This document shows, one piece after another, positions 18,853 through 26,499 of a stretch of DNA of 64,000 nt. Position numbers and translations under genes: made by a program. This DNA comes from Pseudoxanthomonas sp. Root65. Its GTDB lineage: Bacteria > Pseudomonadota > Gammaproteobacteria > Xanthomonadales > Xanthomonadaceae. Numbering within the stretch: the first letter of the stretch is position 1; the number at the start of each line of letters is the position of its first letter. The notes beneath the pieces are model-generated. The model made no database searches. It saw nothing but the letters and a program-made list of their open reading frames with translations, and was not told where the DNA came from. The stretch spans positions 1,448,319-1,512,318 of the forward strand of contig NZ_LMHA01000001.1 of NCBI RefSeq assembly GCF_001427635.1. Reading direction: 5' to 3'.

Positions 18853-19811
18853 GCGGCGCGCTCCCATGGCAACGCCGCCAGATCGACATTGCCGCCGGAG
18901 AGCAGCACGCCGACCTGTTGCCCGGCGAAGCGTGCCGGCTGTTGCAGGATCGCCGCCAGCGCGATCGCCGAGGACGGCTCCACCAGCAACTTCAGGCATT
19001 GCCACAGCAGGCGCATGGCAGCCAGCGTGTCGGCGTCGGAGACGGTCACCACCTCCACGCCATGCGCACGCAGCAGGGCGAAGTTCGGTTCGCCCAGTGT
19101 GCCGCGCAGGCCGTCGCAGACAGTGTCGGGCACGAAGTCGATACGACGCTCGCCTGCCGCCAGGGAGTTGGCGGTGTCGGCAGCGCCCTCCGGCTCGGCA
19201 CCGACGATGCGGCAGCCCGGCGCGGTGGCCGCTGCGGCGATCGCGGTGCCCGACAGCAGGCCGCCGCCGCCGACCGGGGCGACGACGGTGTCGAGGGGGC
19301 CCTGCGCGTTCAGCAGTTCGAGCGCCGCCGTGCCCTGGCCGGCGATCACGTGCGGATGGGTGTACGGATGGATCAGGGTGGCACCGGTGTCGGCCTGCAC
19401 GCGGGCCGCGGCAGTCTCGCGGGCGTCGATGGTGGCGGCACAGGTATGCAGGTGGGCGCCGTAACGGGCGATGTTGGCGAGCTTGGCCGCATTCGCGCCC
19501 TCGGGCACGACCACGTGGCAGGCGATGCCCCGCGTCTGCGCGGCCAGCGCCAGGGCCGCACCATGGTTGCCCGAGGAGTGGGTCACCACGCCACGTGCGG
19601 CGAGGGCTTCATCCAGTGCCCACACCGCGTTGCAGGCCCCGCGGAATTTGAACGCGCCGGTCCGCTGCAGCGGCTCCGCCTTGAAGTGGAGCTGGCAGCC
19701 GGCCAGCGCGTCGAGGGCGCGGGAGCGCAGGACGGGCGTGGCATGGGCGTGCGGGGCGATACGGGCAGCGGCGGCGAGGACGTCGTCGAAGGTGGGCAGG
19801 AGCATCGGCAT
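18849..19811 (-). CDS. PLP-dependent serine/threonine dehydratase family protein
   Basis: 320 residues, fold type II PLP enzyme. The Schiff-base lysine is K55 in TGAFKFRGACNA. The substrate loop is HSSGNHG and the phosphate-binding loop is GGGGLLSG. The C terminus has VLLSGGNVDL. There is no regulatory ACT domain, so it resembles catabolic threonine dehydratase, serine racemase or threo-3-hydroxyaspartate dehydratase rather than IlvA. The exact substrate cannot be fixed from sequence. It is the first gene of a minus-strand run with ydcF-like and NTF2-like genes. Confidence 0.87.
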   Translation of the reverse strand: MPMLLPTFDDVLAAAARIAPHAHATPVLRSRALDALAGCQLHFKAEPLQRTGAFKFRGACNAVWALDEALAARGVVTHSSGNHGAALALAAQTRGIACHVVVPEGANAAKLANIARYGAHLHTCAATIDARETAAARVQADTGATLIHPYTHPHVIAGQGTAALELLNAQGPLDTVVAPVGGGGLLSGTAIAAAATAPGCRIVGAEPEGAADTANSLAAGERRIDFVPDTVCDGLRGTLGEPNFALLRAHGVEVVTVSDADTLAAMRLLWQCLKLLVEPSSAIALAAILQQPARFAGQQVGVLLSGGNVDLAALPWERAA

Positions 19812-19938
19812 GGGGAAAGGTTAGCGCATCGTCCCGCGATGAACCTCCGCTTGTGGTTGCGGCCCAGAGCGGCAGGGTTAAGCACGGATTCAAAGCAGCG
19901 GGCCGATGCTGCCTTAGCAAAGTAACCGGGGTTCCGCC

Positions 19939-20616
19939 ATGAAGCGCTCAGCTGTTCTGACCATCGCCTTCGCCAGCCTCACCCTGGGTGGTTGCGCCAC
20001 GTACGACTATGTCGGCGATACCGCGCCCGGCGGCTACTACCATGGCCGGCCCAGCACGCAGTACTACGATCCGTACGGCGGCTACTACGGTGGCAGCGTG
20101 TACGGCACGTATGGCGGCTACGGCGGTCCCTACCGCTATGACCGCTATTACGGTTATCCGTACTACGGGTACTACGGTTCGCACTATCCCTACTACCCAC
20201 CCCGTCCGCCGCGCCCGCCGCGTCCCGACGACCACAACCCGCCGCCCCGTCCGCCGCCGACCAGTGGCGGTGGCAATCGTCCGCCGCCGTGGCGCGACCC
20301 GACCGGTCGCTGGCGCGAGGGCGGGGCGCAGCCGATGATCCCCGGGCGCCCCGGCCAGGTCACGCCGTCGCCGAGCCAGCCCCGTGTGAGCGAAGGCGGG
20401 TATCGACCCCCGCGCGTGATGCCGTCCCCTTCGATGCCGCGCTCGGCCGAACGGCCGCGCAGCATGGAGCGGGCCGCCCCGCCGCCGCGCGTCGAACATC
20501 GCGCCCCGCCGCCGCGCGTCGAACATCGCGCCCCGCCGCCGCGGATGGAACGGCCCGCGCCGCCCTCCCGTCCGGCCCCGCGCGACGATGGCGGCACCCG
20601 CCAGCTGGAACGGTGA
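19939..20616 (+). CDS. Tyr/Gly- and Pro-rich lipoprotein
   Basis: 225 residues. A signal peptide ends in the lipobox LGGC (Cys near residue 19), so the mature protein is lipid-anchored. After it comes a Tyr/Gly-rich stretch (about residues 25-85) with repeated YYGG-like patterns. A low-complexity Pro/Arg tail follows and carries three near-exact copies of a nine-residue unit APPPRVEHR. No enzyme domain is visible. It is divergent from the dehydratase gene with 127 bases between. It is probably intrinsically disordered in the envelope; the function is unknown. Confidence 0.8.
   Translation: MKRSAVLTIAFASLTLGGCATYDYVGDTAPGGYYHGRPSTQYYDPYGGYYGGSVYGTYGGYGGPYRYDRYYGYPYYGYYGSHYPYYPPRPPRPPRPDDHNPPPRPPPTSGGGNRPPPWRDPTGRWREGGAQPMIPGRPGQVTPSPSQPRVSEGGYRPPRVMPSPSMPRSAERPRSMERAAPPPRVEHRAPPPRVEHRAPPPRMERPAPPSRPAPRDDGGTRQLER
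20476..20556 (+). repeat. Three tandem 27-bp units inside the lipoprotein gene
   Basis: Units at 20476, 20503 and 20530 encode APPPRVEHR, APPPRVEHR and APPPRMERP. The first two are nearly identical at the DNA level, which suggests recent slippage or unequal recombination. Confidence 0.8.
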
Positions 20617-20707
20617 TCCGGGCCCGCTGACCGCCGTCCGTCGCCTTTCCCCTGCCGTTGACGCGATTTCGAGCCTGAGTTGACCGGTAGCGTCGCTTTC
20701 TGACGTA

Positions 20708-20821
20708 AGCGGCAATTAAAGGTTCAATGTCGACGTCCGGTGGGGAAATCTGGATCCCCCCTGTTCCGGCCCCATCGGGCGTCGGCGCCTAACAAAAAGC
20801 CCGGCTTTGCCGGGCTTTTTT
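20708..20821 (+). ncRNA. Candidate small RNA ending at a strong terminator
   Basis: This roughly 115-base AT-to-GC-patterned segment lies between the lipoprotein stop and mnmG and holds no plausible coding frame. Two TTGAC boxes occur upstream (20658 and 20680), with no clear -10. The segment can fold: GTGGGG near 20739 pairs with CCCCC near 20755, and GTCGACG near 20729 pairs with CGTCGGC near 20779. C-rich unpaired stretches remain, and it ends in a textbook intrinsic terminator. Xanthomonads express abundant small RNAs with C-rich loops, so this is plausible. It could instead be the 3' UTR of the lipoprotein mRNA. Confidence 0.4.
20794..20821 (+). terminator. Intrinsic terminator (GCCCGG/CCGGGC with U-run)
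   Basis: AAAAAGCCCGG, loop CTTTG, then CCGGGCTTTTTT. The stem extends through A-U pairs, so it can work in both directions. It closes the lipoprotein transcript or the candidate small RNA. Confidence 0.9.
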
Positions 20822-20828
20822 CTTGCTC

Positions 20829-20844
20829 TGGTATCCTGCGCGCA
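20829..20844 (+). promoter_or_regulatory. Promoter motif GGTATCCTGCGCGCA upstream of the mnmG leader
   Basis: TATCCT at 20832-20837 within a 16-base string (GGTATCCTGCGCGCAT) that is also found directly at the tamA start. By analogy transcription would start near 20844, giving mnmG a 5' leader of about 217 bases that opens with a strong hairpin. Confidence 0.5.
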
Positions 20845-20845
20845 T

Positions 20846-20881
20846 AAAAAAGGGGCCGGCAGTCCCCCGACTACCGGCCCC
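20846..20881 (-). terminator. Strong hairpin with A-run: minus-strand terminator or mnmG leader stem
   Basis: AAAAAA at 20846-20851, then GGGGCCGG (20852) and CCGGCCCC (20874) with an inner AGTC/GACT stem. Read on the minus strand it is a textbook intrinsic terminator followed by TTTTTT. No minus-strand gene lies upstream of it, so it either ends an unannotated antisense transcript or serves as a stable stem at the 5' end of the mnmG mRNA. Confidence 0.6.
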
Positions 20882-21060
20882 TCGGCATCCCCGGCGTGCG
20901 CATGGCTGGCCCCTGTTCCAATTACCAGCCCGGCGCCCCTGGTCGCTTGCCACGACGGGTGCAGGGGGATACAGCAGGAAGCGTGCCAACTTCCCCGCCG
21001 CCGTGTGCGGGTGCCACCCCCGATCCCACGCCTTCCCGTCTTCGCCACCGAACCCGTCCC

Positions 21061-22950
21061 ATGAGCCCGAGCTTCCACCACTACGACGTCATCATCATCG
21101 GCGGCGGCCATGCCGGCACCGAGGCCGCGTTGGCGTCGGCGCGGGCCGGCGCGCGCACGCTGCTGCTGACGCACAACGTGGAGACGGTGGGCGCGATGAG
21201 CTGCAACCCCGCCATCGGCGGCATCGGCAAGGGGCATCTGGTGAAGGAGATCGACGCACTGGGCGGCGTGATGGCGTGGGCGGCCGACCGCGCCGGCATC
21301 CAGTGGCGCACGCTCAACGCCTCGAAGGGGCCGGCCGTGCGTGCGACGCGTTGCCAGGCCGACCGCGCGCTGTACCGCAGTGCGATCCGCCGCGCGGTGG
21401 AAGCGCAGCAGAACCTGACGCTGTTCCAGGCGGCGGTCGATGATCTGGTCATCGAGAACGGCACCGTGCGTGGCGCGGTCACGCAGACGGGACTGACCTT
21501 CCATGCGCCCGCGGTCGTGCTGACGGCGGGTACCTTCCTCGCCGGCAAGATCCATGTCGGCGAAACGCAGTACGCCGCCGGGCGCGCCGGCGATCCGCCG
21601 GCCACCGCGCTGGCGCAGCGGTTGCGCGAAGGCGCCTTCGTCGTCGATCGGCTGAAGACCGGCACGCCGCCGCGCATCGACGGCCGCTCGCTCGATTATT
21701 CCGTGATGGAAGAGCAGCCCGGCGACGATCCGCTGCCGGTGATGTCGTTCATGGGCCACGTCGCCGACCATCCGCGCCAGGTGTCGTGCTGGATCACCCA
21801 TACCAGCGAGCAGACGCACGAGATCATCCGCGGCGCGCTGCATCGCTCGCCCATGTACTCCGGCCAGATCGAAGGCATCGGTCCGCGCTACTGCCCGTCG
21901 ATCGAGGACAAGGTGGTGCGCTTCGCCGAGAAGGCCAGCCACCAGATCTTCGTCGAACCGGAAGGCCTCGACGTCGTCGAAATCTATCCGAACGGCATCT
22001 CCACCTCGCTGCCGTTCGACGTGCAGCTGGCGCTGGTGCGCAGCATCCGCGGCATGGAGCACGCGCACATCACGCGACCGGGCTACGCCATCGAATACGA
22101 TTTCTTCGATCCGCGCGGGCTGAAGGCTTCGCTGGAGACGAAGGCGGTCGCGGGCCTGTTCTTCGCCGGCCAGATCAACGGCACCACCGGCTACGAGGAA
22201 GCCGCGGCGCAGGGCCTGCTCGCCGGCCTCAATGCCGCGCGTTTCGTGCAACAGAAGGACGCCTGGTCGCCGCGCCGCGACGAGGCCTACCTGGGCGTGC
22301 TGGTCGACGACCTGATCACGCACGGCACCAAGGAGCCGTACCGCATGTTCACCAGCCGCGCCGAGTACCGGCTGCAGCTGCGCGAGGACAATGCCGACCT
22401 GCGCCTGACTGAAACCGGCCGCACGCTGGGCCTGGTCGACGATGCGCGCTGGCAGCGCTTCGAAGAAAAGCGTGAAGCCATCGCACGCGAAACCGGCCGC
22501 CTGCGCGCGCTGTGGGCCACGCCGGCGAATGCGCTGGGCCGCGAGGTCGCCGATACGCTCGGCGTGCAGGTCAGTCGCGAGACCAACGTGCTCGACCTGA
22601 TCAAGCGCCCGGAACTGGACTACGCCACGCTGGTCGCCGTGCCGTCGATCGGCCCTGGCGTGGACGATGCGCAGGTGGCCGAGCAGGTGGAAATCGGCGT
22701 GAAGTACGCCGGCTACCTCGACCGCCAGCGCGATGAGATCGAACGCCAGCAGCGCAACGAATCCACGCCCATCCCGGCCGGCTTCGATTTCGCCGGCGTG
22801 CGCGGCCTGTCGGCCGAAGTGCAGCAGAAGCTCGAACGCGTACAGCCCGAGACCATCGGCCAGGCCCAGCGCATCCCCGGCATGACCCCGGCCGCCATCT
22901 CGCTGCTGCTGGTGCATCTGGAGCGAGCGCGGCGTACGCGGGTGGCGTAA
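21061..22950 (+). CDS. mnmG: tRNA uridine-5-carboxymethylaminomethyl(34) synthesis enzyme MnmG
   Basis: 629 residues, normal for MnmG (GidA). With MnmE it adds the carboxymethylaminomethyl group at U34 of certain tRNAs, using FAD, NADH and methylene-THF. The N-terminal FAD-binding Rossmann motif is [13 protein letters not shown]. Other family signatures are [27 protein letters not shown] and [21 protein letters not shown]. The C-terminal helical domain that contacts MnmE and tRNA is intact. The ATG at 21061 lacks a clear Shine-Dalgarno; upstream in-frame codons fall in the long GC-rich leader. mnmE is not adjacent. Confidence 0.96.
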   Translation: MSPSFHHYDVIIIGGGHAGTEAALASARAGARTLLLTHNVETVGAMSCNPAIGGIGKGHLVKEIDALGGVMAWAADRAGIQWRTLNASKGPAVRATRCQADRALYRSAIRRAVEAQQNLTLFQAAVDDLVIENGTVRGAVTQTGLTFHAPAVVLTAGTFLAGKIHVGETQYAAGRAGDPPATALAQRLREGAFVVDRLKTGTPPRIDGRSLDYSVMEEQPGDDPLPVMSFMGHVADHPRQVSCWITHTSEQTHEIIRGALHRSPMYSGQIEGIGPRYCPSIEDKVVRFAEKASHQIFVEPEGLDVVEIYPNGISTSLPFDVQLALVRSIRGMEHAHITRPGYAIEYDFFDPRGLKASLETKAVAGLFFAGQINGTTGYEEAAAQGLLAGLNAARFVQQKDAWSPRRDEAYLGVLVDDLITHGTKEPYRMFTSRAEYRLQLREDNADLRLTETGRTLGLVDDARWQRFEEKREAIARETGRLRALWATPANALGREVADTLGVQVSRETNVLDLIKRPELDYATLVAVPSIGPGVDDAQVAEQVEIGVKYAGYLDRQRDEIERQQRNESTPIPAGFDFAGVRGLSAEVQQKLERVQPETIGQAQRIPGMTPAAISLLLVHLERARRTRVA

Positions 22951-22962
22951 GCGCCGCGCTGT

Positions 22963-23060
22963 TGTGGGAGCGACGTAAGTCGCGAAGGGGAGTGTCAGCG
23001 TTCCGGCTATCGGGAGGCGGCTGCATGAGGCGGGTATCGCGACTCACGTCGCTCCCACAA
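22963..23060. repeat. Intergenic inverted repeat (TGTGGGAGCGACG family)
   Basis: The left arm at 22963-22985 (TGTGGGAGCGACGTAAGTCG and on) is mirrored by the right arm at 23037-23060 (TCGCGACTCACGTCGCTCCC and on). The 51-base middle is unrelated. This matches the REP-like palindromes frequent between genes in Xanthomonadaceae and pseudomonads. It lies between convergent mnmG and the small Cys-protein gene and may help termination. Confidence 0.85.
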
Positions 23061-23068
23061 GAGAGTGT

Positions 23069-23236
23069 TCACTCGGCGGATGGATGTCGTTGCTCCCACG
23101 CCGCCAGCTGTTCGCGGTAGTGCTGCAGCTGCTCCGCGTACAGGTCGTGCACGCAGATCGGGCAGCCGCTGTTGCAGCAGTCGCTGGGTAGCGGGGGCTC
23201 GGGGGCGAGGGGGCGCGGGTCGTCGTCGGGCGTCAC
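23069..23236 (-). CDS. Small oxidoreductase-like domain protein
   Basis: 55 residues. The core SDCCNSGCPICVHDLYAEQL matches the short oxidoreductase-like domain that recurs in bacterial and mitochondrial proteins. Four Cys (CC, C, C) could bind a metal or form disulfides. Its GTG start overlaps the stop of the S46 peptidase gene by four bases (GTGA), which supports this start over an ATG 60 bases further upstream. No signal peptide is present. The function is unknown; translational coupling to the peptidase is the main context. Confidence 0.75.
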   Translation of the reverse strand: MTPDDDPRPLAPEPPLPSDCCNSGCPICVHDLYAEQLQHYREQLAAWEQRHPSAE

Positions 23237-25374
23237 GGTGCGCCCATCTCCTTCAAGAGGTGCGGCGCCGGATAGACCTTGCCCATGAGCCAGCACAGGT
23301 AGCGCATGTCGACGTGCACGGCGCGCTTGTAGCGCGGGTCGAACATCCAGCTGGCGCTGACCGATTCCCAGTTGCTGTCGAAATTCAGGCCGATCAGCTC
23401 GCCGCGCGCGTTGAGCACGGGCGAACCGGAGTTGCCGCCGGTGGTATCGAGGTTGGTGAGGAAGTTGACGGTCTGCGTCTTCAGCGCCGGATCTTCGGTA
23501 CCGGCGAAGTCGCCGCGGGCGATGGCGTCGAGCAAGGGCGTGGGCGCATCGTACGGCACCGTGCCGGTGTTCTTCTCGACGATGCCGGCCACCGTCGTCA
23601 CCGGCGTGTAGCGCACGCCGTCGCGCGGGGAGAAGCCGTCGACCTTGCCGAAGCTGACGCGCAGCGTGCCGTTGGCATCGGGATAGAGGGCGCGCCCCTG
23701 CTGCGTGCGCCAGGCGAACAAGGCGCGCATGTAGGCCGGGCGCAGGCGCAGCTGCTCGCCTTCGCGGGTCTTGCGCTCCTGTTCCAGCGCCAGTTGTTCG
23801 GGCACCAGCGTCACCGCCAGGTCGATCAGGGGATCGGCGGCGAGCGGCTTGCCCTCGCGTGCGGCAGCGAAGCGCGACAGGCGTTCGGCTTCGTCGCCCA
23901 GCTTCGTGCCGCCGTACAGGGTGTCGAGGGCCTGCTTCAGTGCCGCGGGCGTACGACCGAACGCGGCATCGAAGCCAGGCAGGCGCTGCGCGTCCGGCAA
24001 CTGCTGGTAGCGGACCAGCAGCGCGGTGAGCAGGGCTTTCTCCACCTCCGGCGCATAGCGGCGCTGCACCTGCTTCAGCACGCCTTCGATCAGCGCGTGG
24101 TCGCGCGCCTGATAGCCGCTCTCGCGCTCCGCATCCGGCTTGGCCGATTCCAGGCGCAGCCGTTCCAGCGTGATCGCCGCGCGCATCAGCTGGGACTGCG
24201 CACCTAACAACGACAGCAGAAGCTCGCGCTCGCGTACCGCCGTGCCGCTGGCGATCGAGGCGGCGAGCGCGTCGATTTCGGCGCGTTCCCTGGCCGCCGC
24301 ATCGGTGGCCAGCATGCCGCGCTCGTCATCGGCACGCACGCGCACCGCATCGCTGCGGCGCAGGCCTTCCAGTTCGCCGGCGGCGCGCTTGCGGTTGTTC
24401 TTCAGCGACTGCAGCTGCGCGGCGTAGCGGGTTTTCGCATCGGCATCCTTCGCGCCGGCGGCCTCCACCACATCGATCAGTTCGTCGAACACCGCCACGC
24501 GCGTGGGCAGGGTCCAGTTGACCTGCCCGTCGAACTCGGCGGCGGTGCGGTGGCGGAAGGTGATGCCCGGATAGCCGGCGAGCATGGCGTAGTCGCCGGC
24601 CTTCGGCCCGTCCTTGGCCAGCCTCAGGTGCGCGGGCGCCGTGTACGGCACGTTGTCGGGACTGTAGGCGGCCGGCTTGCCGTCCTTGCCGACATACGCG
24701 CGCAGCAGGGTGAAGTCGCCGGTGTGGCGCGGCCACATGAAGTTGTCGATCTCGTCGCCGTAGTTCCCGATCGCACGCGGCGGTGCGTAGGCCAGGCGGA
24801 TGTCGCGCAGTTCCAGCTGGGTGATGCGGTAGAAGTCGGTGCCGTAGTACATGTTGGCGACGCTGCAGCGCACGCCGCCGCCGGCTTCGCATTCGGCGAC
24901 GATGGCCTTGCTGGCGCGGTCCACCGCATCGAAGTAGTCGCGTCCGGTCTTGCCGGCCGTCTCCTTCAGCACGGTGTCGGTGACCTTGTCGTAGCCCACC
25001 GTCACCAGCACGCGGAAATCCGGGTTCGCCGGCAGTTCGCCTGCGCGGTCGGCGGCGATGAAACCGTCGTCGATCAGGTTGTGCCCGGGCTTGCTGTTGT
25101 ACTGGATCACGCCGTAGGCGACGTGGTGGTTGGTCAGGATCAGGCCGTCAGGCGACACGAACGCGCCGGTACCGCCGCCCGCGCGCACGACGGCGCTCAG
25201 CGGCGCGGCAGTGACGTCGGCCAGCGTCTTCGGATCGCCCTTGAAGCCGGCCTCGCGCAACGTCTTCGACAGCGCAGGCAATTGCGACGGCATCCACATG
25301 CCTTCGTCGGCGTGGGCGGGCAGGGACAGGGCGATGCCCAGGGCGAGGGCGGTCGTCGAGCGTCGGTGGCGCAT
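23233..25374 (-). CDS. S46 family dipeptidyl-peptidase (DPP7/DPP11 type)
   Basis: 713 residues. The signal peptide is MRHRRSTTALALGIALSLPAHA, so it acts in the periplasm and releases N-terminal dipeptides for nutrition. The chymotrypsin-like fold is split by a helical domain (about residues 270-550). The catalytic His lies in LTNHHVAYG (residue 83 or 84), and the catalytic Ser is S649 in GGNSGSPVLN. Eighteen residues after it, at the S1-specificity position, is S667 in LNFDSNWES. Arg at this position is typical of Asp/Glu-specific DPP11 and Gly of broad DPP7, so preference is unclear, though some gammaproteobacterial DPP11 enzymes are reported with Ser. The winged-helix gene ends 76 bases upstream. 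Confidence 0.92.
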   Translation of the reverse strand: MRHRRSTTALALGIALSLPAHADEGMWMPSQLPALSKTLREAGFKGDPKTLADVTAAPLSAVVRAGGGTGAFVSPDGLILTNHHVAYGVIQYNSKPGHNLIDDGFIAADRAGELPANPDFRVLVTVGYDKVTDTVLKETAGKTGRDYFDAVDRASKAIVAECEAGGGVRCSVANMYYGTDFYRITQLELRDIRLAYAPPRAIGNYGDEIDNFMWPRHTGDFTLLRAYVGKDGKPAAYSPDNVPYTAPAHLRLAKDGPKAGDYAMLAGYPGITFRHRTAAEFDGQVNWTLPTRVAVFDELIDVVEAAGAKDADAKTRYAAQLQSLKNNRKRAAGELEGLRRSDAVRVRADDERGMLATDAAARERAEIDALAASIASGTAVRERELLLSLLGAQSQLMRAAITLERLRLESAKPDAERESGYQARDHALIEGVLKQVQRRYAPEVEKALLTALLVRYQQLPDAQRLPGFDAAFGRTPAALKQALDTLYGGTKLGDEAERLSRFAAAREGKPLAADPLIDLAVTLVPEQLALEQERKTREGEQLRLRPAYMRALFAWRTQQGRALYPDANGTLRVSFGKVDGFSPRDGVRYTPVTTVAGIVEKNTGTVPYDAPTPLLDAIARGDFAGTEDPALKTQTVNFLTNLDTTGGNSGSPVLNARGELIGLNFDSNWESVSASWMFDPRYKRAVHVDMRYLCWLMGKVYPAPHLLKEMGAP

Positions 25375-25450
25375 GGTCGGGATCCTGCGAGGAAGACGGA
25401 AACGATATCGGTCCGGTCGCGGTGCGGCAATGACGGTCCGTGTCGTGTCG

Positions 25451-26497
25451 TCAGCCGGCGAGGAAGCGTTGCCAGCGCTGCGCCGCGCGCTGGATGCCCG
25501 CATGCTCGGCATCTTCCAGTGTGCGCAAGGGGTCGAGTGCCACGCCGCCGTCGGCCTCGCGCTTCCAGGTCGCCGCCACGCGGCCCCTGACGATCGCCGT
25601 GGCGGCGACGAGCCCGTTGACGCCGAACACGCGCCGGGTGTGCGCGGCATCCAGCACCGGGGTGCGGTTGCGGTAACCGATCAGGTATTCGTCGAATGCC
25701 GGCAGCAGGTGGAAGGCGCGCGAGCGCGACTTGGCCGGTGCATCGGCCCGCCACCACCATGTCGCGCCGTCCCGGATCTCGTGTCCCAGCTCCGGTGCGG
25801 CCAGATTCAACGCATGCAATGCATCCTTCTGCGTCAGTCCGGACCACCATGCCAGGTCGGCCACGGTCGCGGGCCCGTGGCCCTGCAGATAGCGCAGCGC
25901 GAGCCGGTGCAGCGCTTCGTCGCGGCCGAGCGGTGCGCTGGGCGGCACCCACGCATCCATCAGCACGAATGTGGGCTGCTTGCCGTGGCGGGGTCCCTGG
26001 CAGAGGACGCTTTCGTGCGCCAGCCAGTTCAGCAGGTGCAGGCCGCGCTGGTTGCCGCTGGCGATGCCGGCGGCGTCCAGGCGGGCGTACAGCTCGGATC
26101 GGGCCACGGGCACGCCGTCCCGGAGCGCCTGTTCCATCACCTGCCGGCCGTGCGCAAGTGCAGGCGCATCGAAGCCGACGTCGCGCGCGATACGTGCGGC
26201 ATTGGCGGCCTGCACACGCGGCGCGAGCAGCGCCACCATCCAGCGCACGTCCTCGCGCGCCAGCAGGTGCAGCGTGCCGCGCATCGGCCAGGTACGCACG
26301 ATCTCGCCACGCACGATCGCATCCTCGACCTGGGTCAGCGTCGCATCCGCCATACGAAGGCCCACGGCCCACAAGGCTGCGTGGTAGTCCTGCGCCTGCA
26401 TTGCCGCCATGTGCCGCACGGCATCGGCGGGCGAGGCGGCGACAGGCGTGGCGATCCGCTGTGCCTGCAGGCGTCGCGCCGTCAGTGACGGCAACAC
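25451..26497 (-). CDS. Winged-helix DNA-binding protein of the HTH_42 / AlkZ-like family
   Basis: 348 residues. It has the family pattern of tandem winged-helix units: LTARRLQAQRIATP at the N terminus, VRTWPMRGTLHLLAREDVRW near residue 70, an AWWSGLTQKDALHAL helix, and LLPAFDEYLIGYRNRT near residue 270. Relatives include Streptomyces AlkZ and E. coli YcaQ, monofunctional glycosylases that unhook interstrand crosslinks. The GTG start lies two bases after the tamB stop, and a strong AAGGAGAAG Shine-Dalgarno is embedded in the end of tamB, so it is clearly cotranslated in that operon. A repair role is inferred from family. Confidence 0.85.
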   Translation of the reverse strand: MLPSLTARRLQAQRIATPVAASPADAVRHMAAMQAQDYHAALWAVGLRMADATLTQVEDAIVRGEIVRTWPMRGTLHLLAREDVRWMVALLAPRVQAANAARIARDVGFDAPALAHGRQVMEQALRDGVPVARSELYARLDAAGIASGNQRGLHLLNWLAHESVLCQGPRHGKQPTFVLMDAWVPPSAPLGRDEALHRLALRYLQGHGPATVADLAWWSGLTQKDALHALNLAAPELGHEIRDGATWWWRADAPAKSRSRAFHLLPAFDEYLIGYRNRTPVLDAAHTRRVFGVNGLVAATAIVRGRVAATWKREADGGVALDPLRTLEDAEHAGIQRAAQRWQRFLAG

Positions 26498-26499
26498 GC

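Noticed and set aside
22963..23060. CRISPR-like array
   Set aside because: Only two inverted arms with one spacer-like middle; no direct repeats and no cas genes.
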